A stretch of DNA of 64,000 bases, taken from positions 1 through 64,000 of the forward strand of contig NZ_AJZM02000307.1 in assembly GCF_000272405.2 (NCBI RefSeq). The letters run 5' to 3'. Source of the stretch: Vibrio tasmaniensis 1F-187 (lineage in GTDB: Bacteria; Pseudomonadota; Gammaproteobacteria; Enterobacterales; Vibrionaceae). Both the position numbers and the translations under genes were made by a program. The notes under the pieces were generated by a model. It ran no database searches. It saw only the letters and a program-made list of their open reading frames with translations, and had not been told where the DNA came from. This document shows positions 8,945-18,796 of the stretch, piece after piece; position 1 is the first letter of the stretch, and every line of letters starts with the position of its first letter.

Positions 8945-9316
8945 GTCTATCTCCCTTAATTTATTCTTTTTGCATGTTACTGTAAGCCAATCAATAAACA
9001 CAAGACATTAAAGTGGCTTACCAGCAACATCTGCAGTAAATATTGTCGTATGTTTGAGGTAAAACGACTTATAACCGCGTTCGACCTATAATTTGGGTAA
9101 CCTACACTCAATCTAGCGAATAGCTCAGCACTCGATGTCAGTAACAAGTAAGCAATACTCTCACACCACTCTTTGAATTTTGAACACTCTAAATATTCCT
9201 ATTACTTGTTACATATTTGAAGCAAAGTACCTCATAAAAGCCCCAAGCACACACTTATTCCTCTAGCTAACTGTGCTAACATGCATGAATCAATGGAATA
9301 TAAGAGACGTGATTTT
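8945..9316. promoter_or_regulatory. Divergent dapA-gcvR intergenic region
   Basis: This 372-base spacer must hold the promoters for dapA (minus) and gcvR (plus). I see no coding ORF and no family-recognisable RNA. It contains an 11-base inverted repeat with a 50-base gap, GTAACAAGTAA (9141-9151) and TTACTTGTTAC (9202-9212). I could not assign promoter elements with confidence. Confidence 0.55.
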
Positions 9317-9859
9317 ATGACTCAACATCTAGTAATCACAGCTGTGGGCACAGATCGCCCAGGTGTATGCAACCAAGTGGTTCATTTAGTCACCCAATCA
9401 GGCTGTAACATTATTGATAGCCGTATCGCTCAATTTGGCGAAGAATTTACGCTTATCATGCTACTGTCTGGAAAGGCAAACAACATCACCCGCGTTGAAA
9501 CCACCCTGCCCTTGCTTGGACAAGAGCACGACTTGATTACGATTATGAAGCGAACCTCAACTCATGATGTTATTGAGAACTCTTACACAGTAGAGGTGTT
9601 CGTTGAGTCAGACGATAAAATCGGCCTTACCGAGCAGTTTACCCAGTTCTTCGCAGACCGAAACATCGGCCTCGATTCGTTAAGTGCGCGAACCATCAAT
9701 AAATCTAAAGTTCAGCTCGACAACGACCAATTCCATATCTCTATTACCGCTTCTGTGCAATCAGAATGTAATTTGATGCAGCTACAAGAAGAATTCGACG
9801 CGCTGTGTCAGAGCCTATCCGTACAAGGCTCGCTCAACTTTATCAAAAACAGTTTTTAA
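9317..9859 (+). CDS. gcvR: Glycine cleavage system repressor GcvR
   Basis: A 180-residue protein made of two ACT domains (about 3-85 and 93-170). In E. coli GcvR binds GcvA when glycine is low and blocks activation of the gcv operon. The opening TQHLVITAVGTDRPGVCNQV and the GEEFTLIMLLSG block are family-typical. I chose the ATG at 9317 by match to E. coli GcvR and the AAGAGA upstream; earlier ATGs at 9281 and 9293 add only non-conserved residues. It lies 12 bases before bcp, as in E. coli. Confidence 0.93.
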   Translation: MTQHLVITAVGTDRPGVCNQVVHLVTQSGCNIIDSRIAQFGEEFTLIMLLSGKANNITRVETTLPLLGQEHDLITIMKRTSTHDVIENSYTVEVFVESDDKIGLTEQFTQFFADRNIGLDSLSARTINKSKVQLDNDQFHISITASVQSECNLMQLQEEFDALCQSLSVQGSLNFIKNSF

Positions 9860-9871
9860 AAAGGAAATATC

Positions 9872-10342
9872 ATGAATACGCTAACGGCTGGTGTTCCAGC
9901 ACCTGCTTTTTCTCTTCCAGATCAAGATGGCAATATCGTATCTCTTGGTGACTTCAAAGGTAAAAAAGTCCTTTTCTATTTTTACCCAAAAGCAATGACT
10001 CCAGGTTGTATTGTGCAAGCGGAAGGCCTGCGTGATATCAAAGCACAGCTTGATGATCTGAATGTGGTTGTTCTAGGTGTGAGTGTTGACCCAGTTAAAC
10101 GCTTACCAAATTTCGTTGCGAAGAAATCTCTGAACTTCACACTTCTATCTGATGAAGACCACAGTGTTGCTGAACAGTTTGGTGTTTGGGGCGAGAAGAA
10201 ATTTATGGGCAAAGTGTACGACGGTCTTCACCGTATTAGCTTCCTAATTGATGAAGAAGGTCAGATTGAACATGTCTTCAACAAGTTCAAAACAAAGACT
10301 CACCACGAAGTGGTTCTAGACTACTTCAATCCAGAAGCTTAA
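9872..10342 (+). CDS. bcp: Thioredoxin-dependent peroxiredoxin Bcp
   Basis: A 156-residue peroxiredoxin of the BCP/PrxQ group that reduces H2O2 and organic peroxides with thioredoxin. The PxxxTxxC motif is intact (Pro39, Thr43, peroxidatic Cys46 in YPKAMTPGC). The usual resolving Cys five residues later is Glu51 here, and the residue after Cys46 is Ile rather than the common Thr. It therefore probably acts as a 1-Cys enzyme or uses another thiol. It is cotranscribed with gcvR (12-base gap) and ends in a shared terminator with perM. Confidence 0.95.
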   Translation: MNTLTAGVPAPAFSLPDQDGNIVSLGDFKGKKVLFYFYPKAMTPGCIVQAEGLRDIKAQLDDLNVVVLGVSVDPVKRLPNFVAKKSLNFTLLSDEDHSVAEQFGVWGEKKFMGKVYDGLHRISFLIDEEGQIEHVFNKFKTKTHHEVVLDYFNPEA

Positions 10343-10420
10343 TGTTGATTTTAGTGAGTTGATTCTCTAAATTCGCACCTAGCGAATCTAAATACACTAC
10401 TCACTACTAAGCCAAATGCC

Positions 10421-10453
10421 AAAAGGCCGAATATCATGGATATTCGGCCTTTT
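10421..10453. terminator. Bidirectional terminator between bcp and perM
   Basis: AAAAGGCCGAATATC-ATG-GATATTCGGCCTTTT, a perfect 15-bp stem with A- and T-runs on the two sides. It serves the converging bcp and perM transcripts. Confidence 0.94.
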
Positions 10454-10464
10454 TGTACTTATTA

Positions 10465-10498
10465 AAATTGATAGCGCATTCAAATTGATAGCGCGTTC
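10465..10498. repeat. 17-bp tandem duplication beside the perM stop
   Basis: AAATTGATAGCGCATTC (10465-10481) is followed directly by AAATTGATAGCGCGTTC (10482-10498), which differ at one base. The second copy ends two bases before the perM stop codon. Confidence 0.8.
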
Positions 10499-10500
10499 AA

Positions 10501-11577
10501 TTACGATTGGTGTTCAGGGTCATCATCGAGAGCGTGACTCGGTAAGGCATTCCAAACCGCTTTCACTAGCGTGGCTAGAGGGATCGCAAAGAACACTCCC
10601 CAGAACCCCCACAGTCCGCCAAACACCAACACCGCTACAATAATCGCTACTGGGTGTAGGTTCACTGCTTCAGAGAACAGAACAGGAACGAGCACGTTAC
10701 CATCTAACGCTTGGATAATACCGTAAGCGAGAAGCAACCAATAAAACTGAGGTTCTAAGCCCCACTGGAACAGGCCAACAATCGCGACTGGAACGGTCAC
10801 AGCCGCCGCACCGATGTAAGGAATCAATACCGAGAAACCAACCGCAACAGCCAGCAGTGCTGAATAACGTAAATCCAGAATCGCAAAGGTTACGTAGCTG
10901 ACACCACCGACGATCAAAATCTCAAGCACCTTACCGCGAATGTAATTTGAGATTTGTTGATTCATCTCTACCCAAACCTTGGTCGCTAGACGACGGTTCT
11001 TAGGCAGAACACCACTTGCCATACTGATCATCTCTTCTTTGTCTTTCAAAAGGAAGAAAATCAGCAGCGGTACAAGAATCAGGTAAACCGCAAGCGTCGC
11101 CAAACTAACAAGAGAAGCTAAAGAGCCCTTCACAACGCTTTCGCCAAAGCCTAATGCTTTGTTTTTCGCATTGGACACAATCGATTCTACGATCTGCAGG
11201 TTTGCTAGTTCAGGGTAACGCTCAGGAATGGTTGCGATGAACTTCTGTAAGCCACCATACATGCTTGGAATATCATTGATAAGGTTACCTACCTGTTCCC
11301 AAATCGTTGGTACTAGACCAAACAGCGCAAGTAACATCACGCTAAAGAACATTAAAATCACCAACATCACTGATGGGGTTCTTGGAACACCGAGTCTTTG
11401 AAGTTGAGTAACCGGCCACTCAAGCAGATAAGCCAAAACAATAGCCACCAAAAGTGGGGCAATGAGGTGACCAAAGAAGTAGATCGTAATAAAGCCGAAG
11501 AGAATGATGGCAACCAAGCTGACAGCATGGGGATCAGAGAAACGTCGTTTATACCAACGATTGACCATTTCAAGCAT
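10501..11577 (-). CDS. perM: AI-2E-family permease, PerM-like
   Basis: A 358-residue inner-membrane protein with about eight hydrophobic segments (for example about 20-58, 72-94, 155-180, 212-300 and 312-340). It belongs to the AI-2E/UPF0118 family, which includes E. coli PerM, TqsA and Na+/H+ antiporters. The true substrate is not predictable from sequence. It overlaps the upstream tusA-like gene by 8 bases, so the two are translationally linked. bepA diverges just beyond, the same neighbourhood as in E. coli (perM-bepA). Confidence 0.88.
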   Translation of the reverse strand: MLEMVNRWYKRRFSDPHAVSLVAIILFGFITIYFFGHLIAPLLVAIVLAYLLEWPVTQLQRLGVPRTPSVMLVILMFFSVMLLALFGLVPTIWEQVGNLINDIPSMYGGLQKFIATIPERYPELANLQIVESIVSNAKNKALGFGESVVKGSLASLVSLATLAVYLILVPLLIFFLLKDKEEMISMASGVLPKNRRLATKVWVEMNQQISNYIRGKVLEILIVGGVSYVTFAILDLRYSALLAVAVGFSVLIPYIGAAAVTVPVAIVGLFQWGLEPQFYWLLLAYGIIQALDGNVLVPVLFSEAVNLHPVAIIVAVLVFGGLWGFWGVFFAIPLATLVKAVWNALPSHALDDDPEHQS

Positions 11578-11809
11578 TTGACTGCAATTCCTTTTTAGTG
11601 ACGAGGAGATGATGGTAATTAGAGCAAACCTCTACGATGACGTCATAGGCTTGCTTAGACAAAAAAGTAACAATATCTTTCATCGAGCTGTTATCAGAGA
11701 CATAAATTGACAATGATTGCCCTACTTCTAACTTTACACTGTGACGCTTGGCTAATAATAGTGCCATTGGACAGCGCTCTTGGCGTAAATCTAGAATATT
11801 AGGTGTCAT
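11570..11809 (-). CDS. TusA-like sulphur-carrier domain protein
   Basis: A 79-residue protein of the TusA/SirA fold. The N-terminal segment LDLRQERCPMALLLAK carries the conserved Cys13-Pro14. The second Pro of the classic CPxP motif is Ala16. TusA proteins relay sulphur as a persulphide on this Cys, for example in tRNA 2-thiolation, but this copy is not clearly the housekeeping TusA. Its stop overlaps the start of perM by 8 bases. Confidence 0.85.
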   Translation of the reverse strand: MTPNILDLRQERCPMALLLAKRHSVKLEVGQSLSIYVSDNSSMKDIVTFLSKQAYDVIVEVCSNYHHLLVTKKELQSNA

Positions 11810-11987
11810 TCTTTAGCTCGATGCTTATTATAAGGGTCGTATTGTAATCTGTTTTTGAAAACGCGCCATCATTCATTCATCTTCCTTCATGATAGCGCAC
11901 GCACTTGATAAAGGTTACATCAGATAGAGAACCAATTTGCATTGCACTTGTCTTACTGTCAGAAGAAACGGAGTATTACTGACTAAT

Positions 11988-13442
11988 ATGTTTAAACGCG
12001 CTCGCTCAATTGCTTGCTTATGCATCGCAGCTACATTAAGCACTCCAACGTTGGCAAATACCAATGGTTTGGAGCTTCCCGATATCGGCACCGCGGCTGG
12101 CGGCACACTCACTATCGACCAAGAACTTATCTATGGTGATGCCTACATGCGCATCATCAGAAGCAGCCAGCCTATCGTAAACGACCCGGTTCTAAACCAA
12201 TACATTGACACGCTTGGCCATCGCCTTGTTGCGAACGCAAATGATGTAAAGACACCTTTCCAGTTCTTTATGATCCGTGACCGAAACATCAACGCTTTTG
12301 CTTTTTTTGGTGGTTATGTTGCTTTGCACTCAGGTTTGTTCTTGCATGCACAGTCTGAAAGTGAACTCGCTTCCGTATTGGCGCACGAAATCGCGCACGT
12401 TACCCAGCGTCACTTAGCACGTAGTATGGAAGATCAAGCTCGCCGCTCTCCTGCAACCATCGCAGCACTGGCCGCTTCTGTATTATTAGCGATTGCAGCA
12501 CCAGAAGCCGGTATCGCAGCGATCACTGCAACAACTGCTGGTAACATGCAAAGCCAAATAAACTACACCCGAAGTAATGAAAAAGAAGCCGACCGCTTTG
12601 GCATCAACACGCTGGCAAAAGCAGGGTTCGATGTAAACGCGATGCCACGTTTCTTTGGTCGCTTAGCTGATGAATACCGCTATGCAAGCACACCGCCACC
12701 AATGCTATTAACTCACCCGTTGCCTGAAGACCGAATCACAGATTCACGCGCTCGTGCTCGTAGCTATACCCCACTAAAACTGGCTCCGTCATTGGATTAC
12801 CATTTAACAAGAGCCCGTATTGTTGCGCGCTATGCTGGTATCAATAATGATGCAGCTCTTGATTGGTTTGAGCGAAAGCTGAAGAAAGCCCCCAAAGCCT
12901 TGGTTCCATCATTAGAGTATGGACAAGCACTGGTTTACCTAGATTCAAAAAAACTAGATAAAGCAGAACCGATTCTGACCAAGCTGATGAATAGCGACCC
13001 AACCAACTTGTTCTATCTGGATGCTATTTCAGATCTGCACATTGAACAGAAAAAGCCTGAGATTGCGATTAAAGAACTTAAGTCAGCACTTGAGCGTCAA
13101 CCAAACAACTCAGTTCTAACCATAAACTACGCCAATGCACTGATCGAAAATGAAGACCTACAGGAAGCCGTTCGCGTGTTGCAACGTTACACGCACGATA
13201 ACCCGAACGACACCAATGGGTGGTACCTGCTTTCAAAGGCAAATACAAACCTTGGTAACAGCGATGAAGAACTGTCTGCTAGGGCAGAGATCTTGGCACT
13301 GCAAGCCAACTGGAACAAAGCGATTCAGTACTACACGCAGGCGAGCCAAATCGCGGAACTAGGCAGCCTAAAACAAGCACGTTATGACGCTCGAATTGAT
13401 CAACTAATGATACAGCGCGAACGCTTCTTATCGTTGCAATAA
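11988..13442 (+). CDS. bepA: Periplasmic M48 metalloprotease and chaperone BepA
   Basis: A 484-residue zinc protease that degrades stalled LptD and BamA and helps outer-membrane protein assembly. A Sec signal peptide spans about 1-24 (CLCIAATLSTPTLA). The HExxH motif is His133-Glu134-His137 (LAHEIAHVTQRH), and the third ligand lies in NEKEADRFG near 200. The C-terminal half (about 300-470) is TPR-rich, as in E. coli. I chose the ATG at 11988 because it gives a proper signal peptide; the nearest GGAG is 14 bases upstream, so translation signals are weak. tusA-like/perM diverge from it. Confidence 0.95.
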   Translation: MFKRARSIACLCIAATLSTPTLANTNGLELPDIGTAAGGTLTIDQELIYGDAYMRIIRSSQPIVNDPVLNQYIDTLGHRLVANANDVKTPFQFFMIRDRNINAFAFFGGYVALHSGLFLHAQSESELASVLAHEIAHVTQRHLARSMEDQARRSPATIAALAASVLLAIAAPEAGIAAITATTAGNMQSQINYTRSNEKEADRFGINTLAKAGFDVNAMPRFFGRLADEYRYASTPPPMLLTHPLPEDRITDSRARARSYTPLKLAPSLDYHLTRARIVARYAGINNDAALDWFERKLKKAPKALVPSLEYGQALVYLDSKKLDKAEPILTKLMNSDPTNLFYLDAISDLHIEQKKPEIAIKELKSALERQPNNSVLTINYANALIENEDLQEAVRVLQRYTHDNPNDTNGWYLLSKANTNLGNSDEELSARAEILALQANWNKAIQYYTQASQIAELGSLKQARYDARIDQLMIQRERFLSLQ

Positions 13443-13565
13443 GTATAATGACTGGTAGCGAAGCTCGTTGCCAAAATACAAAGAAAGCTCGACGTTACAC
13501 AATAAGAAGCCACTCAGTTGGCTTCGACTGAACGATTAAATCAAAAACAATAATGAGGAAGAACC

Positions 13566-13916
13566 ATGTCTGTCGTGATTTATCATAACCCACGCTGCTC
13601 AAAGAGCCGTCAAACTCTCGAACTGCTTGAAGCAAACGGCGTACAGCCAGAGGTGATCAAATACCTAGATACGCCTTTGACTGTTGAACAGCTGAAAGTG
13701 CTTTTCACTCAGCTTGGTTTTGAGAGTGTTCGCGACATGATGCGTACCAAAGAAGCGGATTACAAAGAAGCGAACCTTGGTGACGCATCAGTGACTGATG
13801 AAGATCTTTTCGCTGCGATGGCAACGAATCCAAAACTGTTTGAACGTCCAGTAGTTGTCGCGAACAACAAAGCAAAAATTGGTCGTCCACCAGAACAAGT
13901 ACTAGAGATTCTGTAA
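13566..13916 (+). CDS. yfgD: ArsC-like glutaredoxin-dependent reductase (YfgD)
   Basis: A 116-residue thioredoxin-fold protein. Cys11 in YHNPRCSKSRQTLELL is the expected catalytic residue, and the FERPVVV loop (about 93-99) is conserved. E. coli has yfgD directly after bepA, as here; real arsenate reduction is not proven for this subgroup. A GAGGAAG ribosome-binding site precedes the ATG. wrbA-like starts 6 bases after its stop, so they form an operon. Confidence 0.9.
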   Translation: MSVVIYHNPRCSKSRQTLELLEANGVQPEVIKYLDTPLTVEQLKVLFTQLGFESVRDMMRTKEADYKEANLGDASVTDEDLFAAMATNPKLFERPVVVANNKAKIGRPPEQVLEIL

Positions 13917-14950
<1,034 letters not shown>

Positions 14951-14992
14951 TATTGATTCGATGCTCTAGATCTGACATGACAACAGATAAAC

Positions 14993-15030
14993 AAAAAGCC
15001 CTGCGAGATTTCTCTTGCAGGGCTTTTTTC
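14993..15030. terminator. Bidirectional terminator between the DUF2069 and DUF2066 genes
   Basis: AAAAAGCCCTGCGAGA-TTTC-TCTTGCAGGGCTTTTTT, a 16-bp stem with one G-T pair and A/T runs on both sides, shared by converging genes. Confidence 0.94.
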
Positions 15031-15065
15031 ATGATTTCATATCAATCTGTCATGTCGGTAGACGA

Positions 15066-16325
15066 TTACGAGCGAACCCATTCGTATACCAAGCTTGGCT
15101 TAGCATGTACTGGCGCTGTAACTGGTAGCGCTTCCTCGTCAGATTCACCTAGCGTCACCTCAGTTGTATTTGTTAGCTCAGCACCTGTAGATAACTCACT
15201 GCCTTTCATCACTTGAACGCTTGGCGTAGTTTCATTGCCCATCGCATCAGTAACAACAGCAGAGTTATCGCCTACAGACATAATGTTATCTTGCGCTTCA
15301 AATTCTGGGCTCACTTCAGGTTCGATATAAGACTCTTCAACCTTCGCGACTTGGCGAATGCTTTCAACTTCTTGTTCAAACTCTTGTTGGGTCGATAACA
15401 AATGAATTCGGAACGTCACTTCATTGTTTTGAATTTGTAGAATATCTAAGCTTGCCACCGAGTTTAGACGCTTCAGTGCATTCTCCAATTGGAAGAAGTC
15501 TTGCGCGTTATTCAGGCTGATAAACTGCGTTAAGATTGATTCCGAAGATTCACTCGCAACCGTTACTGCACTCTTACTCGCGTAGTAGTTACTGATTTGG
15601 TCAACAAGCTTCTTAGAAGTCGTCGCGCTGTTGCCCGATACCGAACCACTCACAGGCGATTTTGGCGCGCTCGTCAGTTGGTTTGGTTTTTGATCATACA
15701 AAGTCCAGCGTAATCCAGAAGACTGTGCCTTAATCACCAAAACAGCATCAACAGGGTAACGTTGACTCGCGTTGCTAATCGGTGTGACAAAGCTGCCCCA
15801 CAAATCCGAGGTGGCCACTCCCGTAACATCATCAAAATCACCAACAGGAAACATCAAAGGCAAACCGCGCTCTTTTGCATTGGCTTGTAAGCCTACAGCT
15901 AACAGTGAGTTGGAGTGTTCCCAGACAATGTTCTTGTCGTAGTTACTCTCTTCTACCAGCCAAACAAGAATATTTGAGCGAGTATCAGGCCAATACGGTA
16001 ATTGCGCTTGAGTCAGTAGTGAACGAATTTGAGCACCGTTAAAACGCATACGCAATGTTGATTGGTCATTGCTTTCGCCAAAACTCATTTGAGACATGTA
16101 CTGCGCACTCTTACGCATCGCCTTTTGAATCGTCTCATTCGACGCGACATCAGTTTGGCCAGTCGCACGTATCAATACCTGCTCCATGCCAGTATTTCTT
16201 GCCACTTGTTCTGGTTGTTTGTCTTCAGCGTTAATCGCAACTTCAGCACTAAAGATATCTACTTGAGTTAAGGCATAACTCGGAGAGGCTAATAGTCCCA
16301 TCAACAACAATGCTATGTAGCGCAT
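15066..16325 (-). CDS. DUF2066 exported protein
   Basis: A 419-residue protein with a signal peptide at about 1-18 (IALLLMGLLASPSYA). The conserved region about 20-290 matches DUF2066 (VARNTGMEQVLIRATGQTDV). The C-terminal 100 residues are acidic and low in complexity. Function is unknown; the family is often found near purM and hda in other gamma-proteobacteria. I chose the ATG at 16325, with TTAGGATCAAT upstream, over an upstream start that would hide the signal peptide. It stands alone between terminators and divergent to uraA. Confidence 0.85.
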   Translation of the reverse strand: MRYIALLLMGLLASPSYALTQVDIFSAEVAINAEDKQPEQVARNTGMEQVLIRATGQTDVASNETIQKAMRKSAQYMSQMSFGESNDQSTLRMRFNGAQIRSLLTQAQLPYWPDTRSNILVWLVEESNYDKNIVWEHSNSLLAVGLQANAKERGLPLMFPVGDFDDVTGVATSDLWGSFVTPISNASQRYPVDAVLVIKAQSSGLRWTLYDQKPNQLTSAPKSPVSGSVSGNSATTSKKLVDQISNYYASKSAVTVASESSESILTQFISLNNAQDFFQLENALKRLNSVASLDILQIQNNEVTFRIHLLSTQQEFEQEVESIRQVAKVEESYIEPEVSPEFEAQDNIMSVGDNSAVVTDAMGNETTPSVQVMKGSELSTGAELTNTTEVTLGESDEEALPVTAPVHAKPSLVYEWVRS

Positions 16326-16602
16326 ATTGATCCTAATATTCAAAGCTTGTGCCTTGATGATAAGCAACTATGGATTGAGGGGCAAGGTCGTTAGCACCCA
16401 CTGTGTTTAATAACCACAAAATATCACCTGACCATGATAAATCGTTCACTTGTAAACTGAATTTTTCTTATTTTGATAGAGATAAACATAACTAATATAA
16501 ATAAATTTGATCTATCTGACATAGCAACCGATTGCCAAGTGATAGAATCCCGCGAATTTTATTTTTCGCTTTTCATATAACGACCATTTTTAAGGACATA
16601 AC

Positions 16603-17841
16603 ATGAAAAATGCTCTGCAAGGTGCGCAAATGCTATTTGTCGCTTTTGGTGCACTTGTACTGGTGCCCCTGCTGACAGGCCTTGATCCCAACGTAGCGCT
16701 CTTTGGGGCAGGTATCGGTACCCTTTTATTCCAACTTATTACACGCCGTTCAGTACCTATTTTCCTTGCGTCTTCTTTTGCATTCATCGCACCTATCATG
16801 TTTGGCATTCAAACTTGGGGTGTAGGTGCAACCATGGGCGGCCTTATGGCAGCAGGTGTTGTGTATGTATTAATGGGTGCCTTAATTAAGGTACGTGGTG
16901 TAGCCTTTATCCACAAACTGCTTCCACCAGTCGTAGTTGGCCCTGTAATCATGGTGATCGGCTTAGGCCTTGCGCCTGTTGCGGTTAACATGGCGCTAGG
17001 TAAGACAGGCGATGGCGCGGTTCAGCTTGTTGATGCAGACGCTGCACTGTGGATCTCTTCTATTTCACTGTTAGTGACCATTGTCATCAGTGTGTTCTCG
17101 AAAGGCTTCCTTAAGCTACTGCCAATCTTCGGTGGTATTGTCGCAGGTTACATCACAAGCTTGGTTTATGGCGCAGTCGACTTCACACCAGTAGCGCAAG
17201 CATCTTGGCTAGCACTGCCAAACTTCACAGCGCCAGAGTTCAACATCAACGCTATCTTCTTTATGGTATTTGTTGCGATTGCACCTGCTGTTGAACACGT
17301 AGGTGACATGCTTGCTATTTCTAACGTGACCGGTAAAGACTACCTTAAAAAACCTGGCCTACACCGCACAATTACTGGCGACGGTGTGGCAACAATTGCT
17401 GCTTCTATGCTGGGCGCGCCACCAAACACGACGTACAGTGAAGTAACGGGTGCGGTAATGCTGACCAAAGCATTCAATCCAGTGATCATGACTTGGGCAG
17501 CAGTAACAGCGATTGTTCTAGCATTAGTAGGTAAGCTAGGCGCACTACTTCAAACGATTCCAGTTCCTGTTATGGGCGGCATCATGATTCTTCTGTTTGG
17601 TTCTATCGCAACGGTAGGCTTGAATACTCTAATTCAGAACAAAGTTGACCTACACAAATCACGCAACCTTGTGATTGTCGGCATTACTTTGGTCTTCGGC
17701 ATTGGCGGCATGGCATTTGGCATCGGCGACTTTAGCCTGCAAGGCGTAAGCTTATGCGGTATCGTGGCAATTCTGCTTAACCTAGTGCTTCCAGAAGAGT
17801 TAGGCGATAACACCGTAGTAGACAAAGCCCAAATCGACTAA
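16603..17841 (+). CDS. uraA: Uracil:H+ symporter
   Basis: A 412-residue NCS2-family permease. It has about 14 hydrophobic segments and the central motif FMVFVAIAPAVEHVGDML (about 219-236), whose acidic residue binds uracil in E. coli UraA; a second acidic motif TTYSEVTGAV follows at about 276-285. It imports uracil, which upp converts to UMP. In E. coli upp and uraA are one operon; here uraA converges with upp instead, separated by a terminator. AAGGACATAAC precedes the ATG. Confidence 0.96.
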   Translation: MKNALQGAQMLFVAFGALVLVPLLTGLDPNVALFGAGIGTLLFQLITRRSVPIFLASSFAFIAPIMFGIQTWGVGATMGGLMAAGVVYVLMGALIKVRGVAFIHKLLPPVVVGPVIMVIGLGLAPVAVNMALGKTGDGAVQLVDADAALWISSISLLVTIVISVFSKGFLKLLPIFGGIVAGYITSLVYGAVDFTPVAQASWLALPNFTAPEFNINAIFFMVFVAIAPAVEHVGDMLAISNVTGKDYLKKPGLHRTITGDGVATIAASMLGAPPNTTYSEVTGAVMLTKAFNPVIMTWAAVTAIVLALVGKLGALLQTIPVPVMGGIMILLFGSIATVGLNTLIQNKVDLHKSRNLVIVGITLVFGIGGMAFGIGDFSLQGVSLCGIVAILLNLVLPEELGDNTVVDKAQID

Positions 17842-17906
17842 CTGCAAGTCAACAAACTGTTGAGGCTTGTGATCCTCAATTAAGAGCATCACAAGCTAGC
17901 AAGATC

Positions 17907-17940
17907 AAAAAAGGGAGAGCATCGAATGCTCTCCCTTTTT
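17907..17940. terminator. Bidirectional terminator between uraA and upp
   Basis: AAAAAAGGGAGAGCAT-CGA-ATGCTCTCCCTTTTT, with A-run and T-run on the two sides, between two converging genes. Confidence 0.94.
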
Positions 17941-18001
17941 ATTAATACGGCTAATTCAGCGAGTTAAGAAACGGTTTAGCGTAACTTAAGCTGAAACCGA
18001 A

Positions 18002-18628
18002 TTACTTAGTACCGAAGATCTTATCACCAGCATCACCAAGACCAGGAACAATGTAGCCCTTGTCGTTTAGCTTCTCATCGATTGCAGCAGTGTAAAGCTC
18101 AACATCTGGGTGCGCTTTTTCTAGTGCAGCGATACCTTCAGGGGCAGCAACAAGTACCAGTACTTTAAATACTTTACAGCCTTGCTCTTTTAGAAGGTCA
18201 AGAGTTGCAATCATAGAACCGCCAGTTGCTAACATTGGATCAACCACTAGAGCAATACGCTCATCAATGTTAGATGCTAGCTTGTTGAAGTATGGTACAG
18301 GCTCTAATGTTTCTTCGTCACGGTAGATACCCACGACACTGATTCGAGCACTTGGCATATGCTCTAAAACACCATCCATCATGCCTAGACCTGCACGTAG
18401 GATTGGCACTACTGTTACCTTTTTACCTTTAATTTGGTCAACTTCTACTGGGCCGTTCCAACCATCAATAGTTACACGTTCAGTTTCAAAGTCTGATGTC
18501 GCTTCGTATGTTAGAAGGCTACCCACTTCTGTCGCTAGCTCACGAAAACGCTTAGTACTAATGTCACCTTCACGCATCAGGCCAATTTTATGTTTTACTA
18601 GCGGGTGTTTCACTTCAACAACTTTCAT
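18002..18628 (-). CDS. upp: Uracil phosphoribosyltransferase
   Basis: A 208-residue type I phosphoribosyltransferase that makes UMP from uracil and PRPP. The PRPP loop [12 protein letters not shown] (about 129-140) and the C-terminal [12 protein letters not shown] uracil-binding segment are intact. I placed the start at 18628 ([10 protein letters not shown]), with GGAG 6 bases upstream, giving the same length as the E. coli enzyme. A TTG five codons earlier has no support. purM diverges from it. Confidence 0.97.
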   Translation of the reverse strand: MKVVEVKHPLVKHKIGLMREGDISTKRFRELATEVGSLLTYEATSDFETERVTIDGWNGPVEVDQIKGKKVTVVPILRAGLGMMDGVLEHMPSARISVVGIYRDEETLEPVPYFNKLASNIDERIALVVDPMLATGGSMIATLDLLKEQGCKVFKVLVLVAAPEGIAALEKAHPDVELYTAAIDEKLNDKGYIVPGLGDAGDKIFGTK

Positions 18629-18715
18629 TTCCAACTCCGGCAATATTTAAACAAACCTGTAGATTATACACGAACTGTGGGGTTATTTCAGAATCTTTAT
18701 TCTAATAAAAAAACC

Positions 18716-18731
18716 GCGCAAACGTTTGCTC
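18716..18731 (+). promoter_or_regulatory. PurR operator upstream of purM
   Basis: GCGCAAACGTTTGCTC matches the PurR consensus ACGCAAACGTTTGCGT at 13 of 16 positions, with a perfect CGCAAACGTTTGC core. It lies 66 bases upstream of the purM GTG and 88 bases upstream of the upp ATG, so purine repression of purM is expected. Confidence 0.88.
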
Positions 18732-18796
18732 TTCGTAATCAAGCCCTGTTAGAATAGCGCCGTTTTCACATCCAACTTAAGTTCGAGGACTATCCC

